Source of the DNA: Progne subis subis
Lineage: Eukaryota > Chordata > Aves > Passeriformes > Hirundinidae
NCBI GenBank assembly: GCA_022316685.1
Contig: JAKJHU010000467.1
Span: 101,720-165,719 of the forward strand
Direction: 5' to 3'
Length of the DNA: 64,000 nt
In this document: positions 21,965 through 33,640 of the stretch, piece after piece
Numbering within the stretch: position 1 is the first letter of the stretch
How the letters are laid out: each line of letters opens with the position of its first letter
Program-made: the position numbers and the translations under genes
Notes under the pieces: model-generated
Seen by the model: only the letters and a program-made list of their open reading frames with translations
Told to the model about the DNA's origin: nothing
The model's database searches: none

Positions 21965-23535
21965 CACTGCCAAGGAAAGCTCTGTCTGATGCTGTCCACA
22001 AACAGAGAAGGGCTGGTGGGAGATGTGATGGACTGAGGCTGCCTGGGGTGCAGTGACCATGAAATAATCAACTTTCCAAAAATCTGGGAAAGAAGGAAAG
22101 GCATCAACAAAACATCTACACTGAAATTATCGAGGGCAGACTTTGGCCTCTCTAGGATGCAGATCTGGGGAGTACCGAATCAGGTACTGATTTTTTTTAG
22201 GAGAAACAGCCCTTAAAAATAGGAGAGCCCAGGAAGGATGGACACACTTCAAGAAAGGAATCTTAAGGGGAGAGGAGCATCCTGTCCTGGTGTGCCAAAA
22301 GATGAGCCAGTGAGGAAAATGATGGGCCTGGCAGTCCATGGTACTTTTGTGGGAAGTCAAGGGGAAAAAAAAAAAAAAAAGCTGCAACACCTCAGATAGA
22401 AAGTCAGGCAATTCAGGAAATGTTTAAGGATGTTGTTAGGTCATGGGGAAAGAAAATAGAGAGGTGAAAGATCAGTTAAAATTTAACCTGGTCAGTTTTC
22501 TGAAAAATTAAAATGTTTCCACAAATAAATTTATAGCAATATGTAGGATAAGGAGAACCTTTAGCTTTTATTGGATGCTGTGAGGAATATAGTAACTAGA
22601 GATAAGGAAAAGGCTGAGCTGCTTAACACCTTGTTTGCCTCATTTTTCAACAATCAGACAGGTTATCCTCAGGACAAGTGTTCTCCTGAGCTGGTAGATG
22701 GGCCCAGGGAGCAGAACAGCCGTCCTGGAATCCAGGAGGAAGCAGCTGGTGACCTGCTGAGCCCCTCAGATGCTCACAGGTGTCTGTGGGACCAGATGGG
22801 ATCCATCCTAGGGGGATGAGGCAGCTGGTGGATGAGCTCACCAAGCTGCTCTCCATCATTTCTCATCAGTCCTGGCTCTGCAGGGAGGTCCCAGAGGACT
22901 GGAGGTGCCAATGTGAGCCCATCCCCAAGAAGGGCTGGAAGGAGGATCTGGGGAACTCCAGGCCTGTCAGCCTGACCTCGGTGCCCAGCAAGGTTCTGGA
23001 ACAGATCACCTTGAGAGCCATCACAGGGCACCCACAGGATGGCTGAGGGATCAGACCCAGCCAGAGTGGATTTCAATATCTGCATTGATGGTCTGGATGA
23101 GGGGATTGAGTCCACCATCAGCAAATTTGCAGATGACACCAAGCTGGGTGTGAGTGTGGATCTGCTGGAGGGTAGGAGGGCTCTGCACAGGGACCTGGAC
23201 AGGCTGGATCCAGGGCCCAAATCCAACAGTGGGAGGTTTAACAAGACCAAGGACCAGGTCCTGCACTTTGGCCACAACAACCCCTGCAGTGCTACAGGCT
23301 GGGGACAGAGTGGCTGGAGAGCAGCCAGGTAGAAAGGGACCTGGGGCACTGATGGACAGCAGGCTGGACATGAGCCAGCAGTGTGCCCAGGTGGCCAAGA
23401 AGGCCAATGGCACCTGGCCTGGATCAGGAATGGTGTGGCCAGCAGGAGCAGAGCTGCTGTGCCGACACTGACCTGCCCCCAGCTCTGCACCAAAATATTG
23501 CTGCTACAGCTCCAGAGAAGGGAACAAAAGGAGGG
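21965..23535 (+). mobile_element. CR1 LINE with internal deletion
   Basis: A plus-strand CR1, truncated at both ends. It runs from the end of the endonuclease region (about 21,965-22,350) through an A run (22,363-22,379) into reverse transcriptase: LLNTLFASFFNNQ, SVGPDGIHPRGMRQLVDE and PIPKKGWKEDLGNSRPVSLT. At about 23,043 it jumps from GHPQDG directly to [26 protein letters not shown], so the palm segment containing the first catalytic motif and SGVPQG is deleted. The frame is interrupted elsewhere too. The CR1 3' tail is missing. Confidence 0.88.
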
Positions 23536-23782
23536 TCTCAATGAAAACATTGCTGGGACATCCTTTAGTTCATTTAAAGCCACTGAGAGCAGAGCTCCTC
23601 ATTGACTCACTCTGGAGCCACAGTAAAAGTAGAGAAAAACAAAACAAGAAAGGACACAACGCCCTTGCTTTGTGAACACCGTTGAAAACAAAAACAAAGA
23701 AAAACCACTTGACAACATAACCAACAAGTGCTATCAAAAGTGATTTTTTATTACACGTGACTTGCTGAAGCTGACCATCAGT
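23536..23782. other. Spacer between CR1 and the olfactory receptor
   Basis: AT-rich and without a gene. It is the 3' flank of the minus-strand receptor and is not matched next to the right-arm receptor, so it lies outside the palindrome. Confidence 0.4.
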
Positions 23783-24714
23783 TTAATGTTTCTGAAATTG
23801 CCCAGTGATCAGTGTCCACACTGCAGCCTTGAGCTCCTGGTTCCTCAGGCTGTAGATGAGGGGGTTCAGGGCTGGAGGCACCACGAGTACAGAACTGACA
23901 CTGCCAGATCCAGGGCTGGCGAGGAGATGGAGGGGGGCTTCAGGTTGGCAAAAACAGCAGTGCTGAGGAACAGGGAGACCACAGCCAGGTGAGGGAGGCA
24001 GGTGGAAAAGGCTTTGTGCTGTCCCTGCTCAGAGGGGATCCTCAGCACGGCCCTGAAAATCTGCACATAGGAGAAAACAATGAACACAAAACAGCCAAAT
24101 ACCAAAGAGGCACTAAGAAATAAGAGCCCAAGTTCCCTGAAGTAGGATTTGGAGCAGGAGAGCTTGAGGATGTGTGGGATTTCACAGAAGAACTGACCCA
24201 GGGCATTGCCATGGCACAGGTGCAGGGAAAATGTATTGGCTGTGTGAAGCAGAGCATAGAGAAAGGCACTGGCCCAGGCAGCTGCTGCCATGTGGGCACA
24301 AGCTCTGCTGCCCAGGAGGGTCCCGTAGTGCAGGGGTTTGCAGATGGACACGTAGCGGTCATAACACATGGTGGTGAGAAATGCAAATTCTGCTGATATA
24401 AAAAAGGCAAAGAAAAAGACCTGAGCAGCACATCCTGTATAGGAGATGTTCCTTGTGTCCCAGAGGGAATTGTGCATGGCTTTGGGGACAGTGGTGAGGA
24501 TGGAGCCCAGGTCGGTGAGGGCCAGGTTGAGCAGGAAGAAGAACATGGGCGTGTGCAGGAGGTGGCCGCAGGCTACGGCGCTGATGATGAGGCCGTTGGC
24601 CAGGAGGGCAGCCAGGGAGATGCCCAGGAAGAGGCAGAAGTGCAGGAGCTGCAGCTGCCGCGTGTGTGCCAATGGCAGCAGGAGGAAGTGGCTGATGGAG
24701 CTGCTGTTGGACAT
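23783..24714 (-). pseudogene. OR14-like: Olfactory receptor, OR14-type, single frameshift
   Basis: A seven-transmembrane odorant receptor read on the minus strand from ATG at 24,714. It keeps NSS near the N-terminus, LHTPMFFFLLNLALTDLG, MCYDRYVSIC, KLSCSKSYFRELG and KAFSTCLPHLAV. One base is missing next to 23,884 (+ strand CCAC|GAGTAC where the right-arm copy implies CCACTGAGTAC). The frame is therefore lost at LYS, and the true end, PALNPLIYSLRNQELKA to QFQKH and a stop at 23,783, lies one frame away. Apart from this it would be about 310 residues, normal for an OR. A splice acceptor (CTACAG on the minus strand, about 24,738) precedes the single coding exon, as in other ORs. The break could be real or an assembly error. 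Confidence 0.85.
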
Positions 24715-26690
24715 TTGCTATGTCTGGCTGTTTCAACCTGTAGGAAAGAGAGTGAAATTTGAGGGGAGATTTCTCATAGAAGAGTCAAAACCCTTTCTCA
24801 CAGACTATTCCCTGCAAATAAATACCACCCTTTTGTCTACCTCTAGCAGAACTTCCTTCATCTTGGTTGCTGGAGATTGCTCTGGCCAATATTCAGTGAA
24901 GAGGCAGACCTGGTCCTGCAGGACACTGGGAATCAGCCCTGACCCCAGTCAGTGCAGGGGATCAGTGAGGGCAGGGGCCTGTCCTGGTGTTTGAACTTGG
25001 ACAAAGAATCTGCCTCTAAGGCACACGAGCTGCCAGGGTGAAGGGATGGGGATTGCAGGAGGCAGAACAAGAGATTCTGCTGCACCTGGGGAGAACAGAG
25101 TCCAGTGAGGCAGGAGGATTGTCTGAGCCTTCATGCAGACTGAGGGGAGCTCCTCTGTCCCTCTCTCCTGTTCCCAGCTGCCCTGGATTGCACCTTTCTG
25201 AGCTCCACTCCCGTGTTACTCTGGAAAGCCAGGAGACACTGCTGAGAGCAGAGGGATCCCTGGCACACAAAGAGGCTCCTGCCTTTCCCAAAGTCAGGGA
25301 GAGTCGGCTCATTCCCAGCCTGCCCTGCCCAGAGCTCCCCAGGGCAGAGGGAGCTGGGACACCCCATTGCTGTGCTCAGCCTGCACAGGAGGAGCCCAAG
25401 GGCTGGGCCTGAGCCTGCAGCTGGAACTGCCATTCCCAGAGAGCCCGTCAGCAATGCCAGGAGCACCTGGGCAAGGCAAGGAGAGAGAGAGCTGGGCCCT
25501 GAGGAAAAGCCTTTCCCTGCCCAGCCCTGCACAGCCCCTGGCAGGCAGCAGCAGTGCAGGACAGTGGCCCTCAGGCCCTGGTCAGCAGGGAATGGGCACA
25601 TGGCAGGAGAGATGCCCTTCATCTCTGGGGCTGCTCTGCCGGCCCAGGAGGGGACTGAGGGCCCCGAGCCCCCGGGCTGAGGGCTGTGCTGGCTGCGAGG
25701 GGACACAAGAGCTGTGCTGCTCGGGCAGTGTGTGCCCTGCAGGGCAGGGCCGGCAGGTGCCACATCTCCCCTGCAGCAGGGCTTCCCTCAGCACTGCCTC
25801 CCTCCCTCCCTGCCCACGCCTCTGCTGCTGGAGCTGTCCCAGCCCGAGCTGTTCCTGTGGCCCCGGGCTCCTTCCCTGCCAGTGCTGCCAGAGCCCAGCC
25901 CAGCCCCTGGGCCAGCTCTGCCCTGCAGCTGCTCGGGGCTGCAGGGATTAAAGAACAGCTCCCCCAGGCCTGGGCACCATGGAAAGGGGATGCTGCATGG
26001 ATCTGGAGGCTGGGGAGCTGGAGGCACTTGCTGAGGGTCCCAGGGAAATTGTGTCATGTTTTAAGAGCCTCGTCCCTGTTCTGCCCTGCACAGATGAGCT
26101 TCCATTGCCAGCAAGCTGAGCCAGGGAAAAGTGGGAGCAGAGATTCAGGAAAGAAGAGACTCAAGCGAGAAACTCCTACCCTGAATGAGCTCATGAAAAT
26201 CCCCTCAGAAATGACCTGGGCATGAGCTGGAGCTCTGAGCAGCCCTGGCCCACACAGCACCCTCTCCACAGCAGCAGGACCTGCCCTGGCAGAGTCACTC
26301 CTGGCACCCACAGCTCCCCTCCACCATCCATGGGAGCTCCCAGGCAGGCTGAGAGCTGCCCCTGGCAGGTGGCAGATGCCCTGGCCTGGCCAAGAGCCCT
26401 CAGGGCTGCAGGAGCTGCTCTGCACGACAGCCCTGGGCACCCCTGGCTATAGCCCAGCTTCAGCCCCTGCAGCCGTCCCTGGCAGCAGGAGCCGTCCTGC
26501 CCTGTCCCTCTGACGGTGCCCAGGGCAGCCCCGCTCTGGAGCACATCCTCCCCCAAAGCAGGAACAGCAGCAGAGCCATCCTTACAGTCATGTCAGTCCT
26601 GTCCTGGGTCAGCTTGAGGAGATCCCTGCATCCAGAGACTTACTATGTCAGGAGTGGTGATGATTTCTCCATGAAGAAGTTTCAAAAGGT
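24715..26690 (-). other. 5' flank and intron region of the left-arm receptor
   Basis: GC-rich sequence upstream of the minus-strand OR, matched by 49,200-51,233 in the right arm. Long open frames on both strands here are compositional. It probably contains the untranslated 5' exon and intron of the receptor gene, but no exon can be fixed beyond the acceptor next to the coding exon. Confidence 0.45.
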
Positions 26691-27970
26691 GTGAACATTT
26701 CTCTTTGAATCATCTCAGAATTGTCCTTCCCGTTTCTTTAAGCCTCTGCTTCACTGCTCTCATGTACCTGCAGGCAGTGCCCTCAGCCCTGCTGAGCTGG
26801 GAGAGGAGCTGCTCCTCAGGAGAAATGTCTTTTTGAAACTCTTCTTCATCGTAAGGAGCTGCCTTTGTGCCAGGAGCCCAGCCCAGCTCATCAGTACAGA
26901 CACAGCATCAGGACTTTAATGAGCTTCTTGGGGCTTTTGGTGTTGTTTACATCACACCCATTCCCTGAGACTGTTCAAAAAACTTTTCAAGAACTCAAAA
27001 TGAGAATGAAACACTGAAGTTTCTTCAAGTTTTAATGGGCCCCACTGAGGGACACGACTCTGAAAGTGTCCCCAGGTTCCAGTTAGAGAAACACTGCAGG
27101 CAGTGATGACAGGTGAGGACAAACAAGGCAAAGGTGTCTCTCATGATGAGCAACCTGCATGTGTTTCAGGAATGCAGAGCCAAGGCCTGAGCCCCAGCCC
27201 TTGCCAAGGCAGATCCTGTCCCTCCCTCAGTGCTCAGGGCTCTTCCCGGGACACTGGGATGTGGGGATGTGCAATGCCAAGGGCAGCACCATGGGGCGGC
27301 CCCTGCCAGGCTGCTGAGCAGGGACAAGGAGGCAATGAGGCCCCAGGCCTGCCAGGGTCACTTGTCTCCTGCTCATGGCTCAGGCCCAGGGCCAGCAGCC
27401 ATGGCCCAAGTGCTGCAGGAGTTGGCTGTGTCAGGGCCTTTCAGCTGCTGCCCATCCCTGTGCCCTCTCCAGCCCAGGCTGTCCTACGGTGTCCATGCCC
27501 TGCGCCTCTGTCCCTGCAGGCTGTCGTCATCCCCCGGCTGCCCCACCTCGCTGGCCCCTTCCTTTGCCGACAGCTCTCTGTCCTGCCTGCCTCTGCCTGG
27601 GCACCACACAAAGCCTGGGGCTGGATACCAGGAGGGTTAATTTGACTTTTACCATGATTTTGAAGTTTTAGCACAGGAACAAGGCATACAGGGCCTGCTT
27701 TCTCAGCAAGGATGGTTGAAAGACAAGAAGACATCTGGCTCAAGAGTGCAGTGATGGAGAAAACAAGGAGTGCATCTGGGAATTAGGCATGTTTTTATGG
27801 AAATGGCTACATTGAAGTACGCCTTTAGTGATTGTATGTAAGCAACACACTGGTAGATTTACATGTCCATGTAAGGTTAGGAGTTATCCCTCACTTGACC
27901 TCCTGAATAAATTATACCCTCTTATATAGCAAATTAGTGTTAAGGAGTCTTGTTCTGGTATTTTTGAGAG
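26690..27970 (+). repeat. GC-rich multi-copy unit, copy 1, with LTR-like tail
   Basis: One of four copies of a unit also found at 34,975-35,808 (+), 38,900-39,720 (-) and 47,960-49,200 (-). Landmarks are a TTTAATGAG stretch, TTCAAGTTTTAATGGG-type sequence, GGCAGTGATGACAGGTG and a GC-rich core of about 500 bases around GCACCATGGGGCGGCCCC. The tail holds AATAAA (about 27,907) and TTAGTGTTAAGGAGT, which resembles the R-U5 region of the LTR at 21,511-21,960. Several frames stay open through the core, but no domain is recognised. Confidence 0.8.
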
Positions 27971-27971
27971 A

Positions 27972-29060
27972 TGGTGATGGCACCGAACCAAGGATTCTAC
28001 TATGATGCTGTGGAAACTCATGGAACAGAGAGTCTATTTTGAAACAGCGGAACCCCATGGAACCCAAATCCATTTTGGCGTATTGGAACCACATTGAAGC
28101 AATGGTCCATTGTGATACTGTGGCTCCAAGCAGACCCCTGTGACACGGAGAAACCTCTTGGAACCAAGGAGCCATTTCTGTCACAGCAAGGCCTCGTGGA
28201 ACCATGGGTCTGTTGTGACATGGCAGATCCTCACAGAACCAAGGTGATCATGGTATAGAACGGAACCTCCTGGAACAAATGGTGCATTGTTAAACTGTGT
28301 GGCCTCATGGAACCATGAGCCATTGTGACACAGCGTGGCCACATGGAGCCAAGGGGCCATTGTGACACTGAGGATCCAAGGAGCTCATTGTGACTGAGGA
28401 ACCTCATGGAACCAAGAGTCCATTATTACACTGTGTGGCCCTGTGGAAGCAAGGAGGCCACAGTGACAAGGTGGGACCTCATGGAACAATGGAGACTCTT
28501 CTGACACTTTGGGACCCACTGGACCCAAGGGCCATTATAGCATGGCAGGGACTCATGGAATCAAGGGGGCTACAGTGAACACTGTGGGTCTTCATGGGAT
28601 GAAGGGTCCAATCTGACACCGTGGAGCCAAGAATACCATTGTGACACCATGGGGCATCACGGAGCCAAAGGTCCAGTGTGACACAGTAGGGCCTCATCAC
28701 ACCAATTGAGGCCATTTGTACACCTTGATGCCCTGTGAAATCAAAGGGCTATTGTGGCACTTCAGAGCTTCATAGAGAAGCTAAGGGGTCCATAGTGACA
28801 CTGTGGGGCTCAATTAAACCAATGGTCTGTTGTGACACTGCAAGGCCTCATGGAATCATGGAGACTGTTATGACACTAAAGGCCTCATTGACCAAAGCGG
28901 CCATTGTGACACTTTGGCCCCATGGAAACAAGGGGCCAGTGTGACACATCTGGGCCTCATGGAACCAGAAGCCAACATGACATTACCATTGTGGCACTGC
29001 AGGGCCCCATGAAAAGAGGAGGCAACTATTAACACTGTGGTGCTCTGTGGATCCAAGGGA
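27972..29060 (+). repeat. 37-bp minisatellite, block 3
   Basis: Nearly 30 degenerate units in the forward orientation. The unit order over about 28,490-28,770 is recognisably the same as 36,405-36,690 in the spacer, so whole runs of units were duplicated together. Confidence 0.88.
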
Positions 29061-29089
29061 ACAGGTAACAGGTCTGTTTGGCTTGGCCT

Positions 29090-29910
29090 GACTTCTCCAA
29101 CTGATGTGAGCATGACAAGAGTCTCTTATCATGTACTCCTGAAACACTGGGGCTCTGGGCTTTCCTTCAAATGGAAAAGAACTGCCCTTCTTGTTCAAGC
29201 ATCCATGGCCAAATGGGATTCCCCCTCCAAATTTCCCACTATCTAGGGATTGCTCCCATGCAAATTACCATTACCAACAAGTCTGGCTGACCTTGTGTTC
29301 CTGAGAGCTGGTTCTCACCTGCCTTCAAACACTGAGGCTCTGTGCTTTCCTTATGGAAAAGAACTATTCCCCTGGCACAGGACCCCATGGCCAAAATCGG
29401 TACTTCTCCAAAATTCCTATATGCAAGGATTTCTCCCAGACAAAAGCTGCCAGCACGGACAACTGTGGCTGGCCTTGGCCTCCAATGGTTGCCTCTAAAC
29501 TCCCGTGAAACACTGGGGATCTGCCCTTTTCTTCCTATGGAAAAGAACAATCCTTCTTCTCCAGATGCCCATGACAGACATTGAGATTCCACCTCCTAAA
29601 GTCCTATAGCCAAAGATTTTCCCTAGATGAAAGCTGCCATTACAGACAGGTCTGGCTGGCATTGGCCTCCTGAGGGCCAGCTCTCTGATGCCTTCCAAAA
29701 ACTAGGGCTCCCTACTTTCCTTTCTGTGGAAAACAACTGACCTTCTAATCAGGCAAAAAGGGCTGAAACTGGGATTCAACATTCAAAATTTAAAATATGC
29801 AAGAGTTGCTTCCATACAAACCTGCCAGCACTGACAGGTGTGCCTGGCCTTGGCCTCTAGCGACTGCAGTTCATCAGCCTCTGAAATGCTGGGGCTCTGT
29901 GGTTCCCTTC
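29090..29910 (+). repeat. 185-bp tandem repeat, left arm
   Basis: Four to five units with a period of roughly 181-194 bases. Each carries a GGCTGGCCTTGGCCTC-type start (29,288; 29,469; 29,652; 29,846), then AACACTGGGGCTCTG, CCTATGGAAAAGAAC, and an end in CCCAGACAAAAGCTGCCAGC. A related single unit is at 30,420-30,620. Confidence 0.82.
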
Positions 29911-29914
29911 CTGT

Positions 29915-30340
29915 GGAGACCATGGTGACAATGTGGGGCCCCAGAGAACCACAGAGACCAGTGTGACACTTTGAGGCCTTCTGAAATGAAAGGGCCATGG
30001 TGACATGGCAGGGACCTCATGGAAACAAGGGGCCATTGTGACACTGGAGAATTCGTGGAACCAGGGGTATCATGGTGGCACTGTTGGTCATGTGGTCCCT
30101 AGGGCCTCGTGGAATTAAAGGGCCACTGTGATCCTGCAGGGCACCGTGGATCATGGAGACCATTGTGGCATTGCAAGCCCATGGAATCATGGAGACCATG
30201 GTGACACTGCAGGGCCCCACAGAACCAAAGGGCCTTTGTGACCCTGCAGGGCCTCATGGAATCAAGGGGCAATTGTGACACCTCAGAAACAAAGGAGAAC
30301 ATTGTGACACTTTATGGCCTCATGGAACCAAGGGGAGATG
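29915..30340 (+). repeat. 37-bp minisatellite, block 4
   Basis: About 11 degenerate units in forward orientation, paired with block 10 (45,595-46,025) in the right arm. Confidence 0.85.
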
Positions 30341-30419
30341 GAGCTGATCTGGCTAGTTGGGCCTCCCAGGGGCCACCTGACAGGTCCAGCTGATCTTGGA
30401 ATGATGAGGACTGCCTCTC

Positions 30420-30870
30420 ATCAGCTAGAGCAATGGTGTCTCATGCTGTTCTTCCTGTGGAAGAGAACCATCTATCTTTCAAGGTGCCCATGGCCAAAAC
30501 TGGTACTCCCCCTGAAAAAAATCCTTGCAAGGATTGTGCAAGGATTGTCCCAGACAAAGCTGCCAGCACAGACAGCTCTGGCTGGCCTTAGCCTCTGGTG
30601 GTCACCTCTCATCTCTAGAAAGCCCTAAGGAAAGGATCTGAACAGGTTTGAATACTGGAACATCAATGAGACACTCATCCTCTGAAAAACTCAGATGTTC
30701 TTCGGATCACATGTGGGGTTCTTTTTCTCAATGCGTATTATGTATGAAATACTATTTTGAGGTAAAAAATACTATTCTTATCACTCTGCCAGTGTTATCT
30801 GACACAAAACACATCCTCTACATATGGATCCAGGTAACCTGTATAAGCAAACCATAAAGAATCCAGCAGG
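30420..30870 (+). repeat. Single 185-bp-type unit and AT-rich flank, left arm
   Basis: One unit of the 185-bp family (about 30,420-30,620), then an AT-rich stretch (30,640-30,870) matched by right arm 45,040-45,290. No gene seen. Confidence 0.6.
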
Positions 30871-30879
30871 AATTCTATG

Positions 30880-31500
30880 TCTCTGCTCCCATCTGTCCCA
30901 TCTCCTCTGGAGCTGGAGGTGCAGTCCCAGCACTCGGGAGGGCTCCAGGGGTCACAAGCTCAGCTCCCACACAGAGAACTCGTGGACCCTGGGGTGCTTT
31001 TCTTGGCCCCTGCATGCTCACACAGGCTGAGATGGACACTGATGGTTTCTGTGCAGGCTCTCTCAGCCCAGCCCAGCTCCCTCCAAGCTCTGCCAGCTGC
31101 CCTGAGCTCTCGGCAGCACCAAGGGCCTCTCCCCAGCACAGCCCAGCCGGCTCTGGCCCCACAGCTCTGCTCAGGGCAGGCTGCTCTGGGCAGGGGCCCC
31201 ACGGCCTCAGCCCCTCGCAAGGGCACAGCAGCAGCTGCAGCTCAGAGAGGGCTCAGCCCCAGCCATGGGGGAAGGTGCCTGGCCAAGGGAAAAGGAGGCT
31301 CCCTGTGTGCCCTGCTCTCCTCTCCAGGACATCCTGAGAGCTCTGCAGCCCCTGCTGCCATCCCATCTGCCCAGGCCAGCACAACAGCCCCGGCCTTGTG
31401 GCCCTCAGGAGCTGCCTGCTCCAGGCCCAGGGCCCATCCCAAAGCTGGGGCAGCCAGAAAGCTGTGCCCATTTCTGGTCATTCCTGACATGATGAGGATA
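30880..31500 (+). repeat. Second GC-rich multi-copy unit, copy 1
   Basis: Near-identical in reverse complement to 44,430-45,050, and partly present a third time at 53,803-54,306 outside the palindrome. Landmarks are CAGCCATGGGGGAAGGTGCC and CCCAAAGCTGGGGCAGCCAG, with a final CATTTCTGGTCATTCCTGAC. Open frames exist in all three copies, but no domain is recognised. Confidence 0.82.
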
Positions 31501-32324
31501 GGTCATCAGCAACCTGGTGGTTGTAATGAATTTTACTTTTTCCAAAGGCCTCTTCCTGAGGTCTTCATCTGAGAAATTTGTTGACAAAAGCTCATTAATA
31601 TTTGTTGAAAACACCAAAACTTGACAAGCCCCCAGGATTCATTCAAGTCTTCAATTCTTCTGTGGTTAATTAGAAGTTTCTGCAGTTTTCAGAAGTGTAT
31701 TCAAAGTGAATATACTCTATTAAAAACAATGAAGAAATAGTTGTTTTGTCCTGTTTAGGTTTCTTTTCCTATTTATAGATTGATATCAGAGATCCCCAGT
31801 TGATATTGATCCCCAGCACCTCCTAATGCAGTCTGAATAGATCTGAAAATCCAGACCCTTCATGGCTGACAATCAATCACACTTTGGTCCCTACCCCCAC
31901 CCCACCATTTCCCTCCTCCAACCCCTGGGACTCAGAGCAGCTGAGGAATGGAGTCACATCCAGGAGTGTCCCCAGGGCTCAGGACTGGGACCAGGTCAGT
32001 TAAATCTCTTGATGGATGGTCTGGACCAGGACATCGAGGGCACCCTCAGTCAGTTCCCAGTGAGCCCAGGCTGGGTGGGAGTGTGGCTGTGCTGGAGGGC
32101 AGGAAGCTCTGCAGAGGGATCTGGACAGGCTGGAGCCATGGGCCCAGGACAATTGGATGAGGTTCACCAAGGCCAAGGGCCGGCTCCTGCCCTGGGCTCA
32201 CAACCACCCCAAATCCCTGGCTGTGCCCTGCTCCTGATCCCCACAGCCTGTCCTGTTCCCTTCATCCCTGCATTGCCAGGGACTTTCTGGGACAAGGGAG
32301 CTCTGCTCTGGGTCCACAGTGCCA
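31501..32324 (+). other. Unassigned palindrome-arm DNA
   Basis: Matched by right arm about 43,600-44,430 and, for its first part, by the diverged copy at 19,885-20,230. An interior stretch (31,990-32,170) resembles a short CR1-derived fragment by wording such as GGATGGTCTGGACCAGGACATCGAGGG, but this is weak. No gene seen. Confidence 0.45.
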
Positions 32325-32828
32325 CATTGGGCCCTTTGCTTCCATGAGGCCTTGCAGTGTCACAGTGGTTTCCTTGGTTCCATGGGACTGCCCTGTGACA
32401 CAATGGCCCGTTGGTTCCATGAGGTCACAGAGAGCCACAATGGCCCCTTGCTTTTATTGGGCTCCCAGGATCACCATGGCCCTGCTGGTTCCACAAGGCC
32501 TGTCTGTGTCACCCTGGGCCCTTGTTCCATGGGTACCTGTAGTGTCACAATGGCTTCTTCCTTCCATGAGACCTGGCAAGGTCACAATGGTTACCTCAGT
32601 TCTATGAGGCCCTGTGGTGTCACAAGGCCTCTTGGTTCCAGTGGGTCCTAAAGTGTCCTAATGGTCTCTATGGTTCCATGAGGTCCACAATGTCACAATG
32701 GAGTTTTGGTTTTATGAGCTTTCATACTGCCAACAACAGTCTCCTTGGTTTCACAGTGTCATAAGGGACCCTTTGTTCCATGAGGGTCAGTAGTGTAACA
32801 TGGATGCCTTGGTTCCATGAGGTTCTGT
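32325..32828 (-). repeat. 37-bp minisatellite, block 5
   Basis: About 13 units, reverse orientation (TGTCACAATGG then TTGGTTCCATGAGG), paired with block 9 in the right arm. Confidence 0.86.
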
Positions 32829-33314
32829 TGTCGGGGGGCTTCCCCAACATTCAGGTGGTTTCAGGGTCTTTTTCCCCCCTGCACAGCTCCGAGCCAAGCC
32901 GAAGGAAGAGACAGAGTCTTCAGGTGTAGATTTTTCAAGGTTGCATTTTTCGTTTATTGTTTCTTATCTTACAAATTTCTCACATCCAACAAGATGTTTG
33001 CAGCTGCATGGACTTCTCACGTCTCCCCCCGAGCTGGGCAGTCCTTAATCTTTTATACTAATTTCTACGTGTTCGTTATTTACTATTTCTTACCAATGCC
33101 TATCACTATTACTAAAAAGGTCATCGATACACTGACCTAATCCTTACTAACTACTTTGTGCCAATGTCATAGCAGAAATGGAGTGAGGGAAGGAGAAGGA
33201 AGAAGAAGGAGACAACGCCCCAGATTCTCCATTTTGTCCCCATTCACTCCAATGCTATGAACCTAAAATTACTGTTTTTTCACTCTATGGTAAACTAAAC
33301 TACTATTTTTCACA
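32829..33314 (-). mobile_element. Left-arm-specific solo LTR
   Basis: Read on the minus strand it starts TGTGAAAAATAG and ends in CCCCCCGACA, with a TATA box (TATAAAAG, complement of about 33,046-33,056) and then AATAAA (complement near 32,951), the order expected of an LTR. It interrupts the minisatellite and has no counterpart at the matching place in the right arm, so it either arrived after the arms formed or was lost from the other arm. A purine-rich GAAGGAAGAAGAAGG motif near 33,200 also occurs in the insertion at about 60,400-60,830. Confidence 0.6.
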
Positions 33315-33469
33315 CTCCCATGGCCTGCAAACCCTCTCTCAGTTTAGGAAGTTTTTCCCATGGACTGAGATCAAAGCCAGTGTCTCTTTGAGCTCTGGGC
33401 TGGGGTCTCAGAGCCCCCTGCCCAGGTCCCTGACCCTCCAGGGCACCAAAGGAATGCCCTGGACTCCAA

Positions 33470-33640
33470 CATTCTGTGGTGTCACAATGGACTCCTTGGT
33501 TCTGCAGCCCTGCTGTGTCACCATGGACCCGTAGTTCCATGAGGTTCCGTAGTGTCACCATGGTCCCTTTGGTTCCACAAGGCCTTGCTGTGCCACAATG
33601 GCCCCTTGGTTCCATGAGGTTCTGTACTGTACACAGATTC
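33470..33640 (-). repeat. 37-bp minisatellite, block 6
   Basis: Four to five units, reverse orientation, paired with the first part of block 8 (about 41,010-41,180). Confidence 0.82.

Noticed and set aside
27103..27645. 180-codon open frame conserved in four copies as a new gene
   Set aside because: The copies are recent duplicates, so shared openness is not evidence of selection, and two other frames stay open as well. Kept only as a finding to test.
27972..29060. CRISPR-like array (regular repeats of about 37 bp)
   Set aside because: Units are degenerate and directly adjacent with no unique spacers, there are no cas genes, and the sequence is a eukaryotic genome. It is a minisatellite.
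28868..29113. Many small frames with MALWFH/MTLQG-type wording in the minisatellites
   Set aside because: They are translations of the 37-bp repeat and change frame with unit length.
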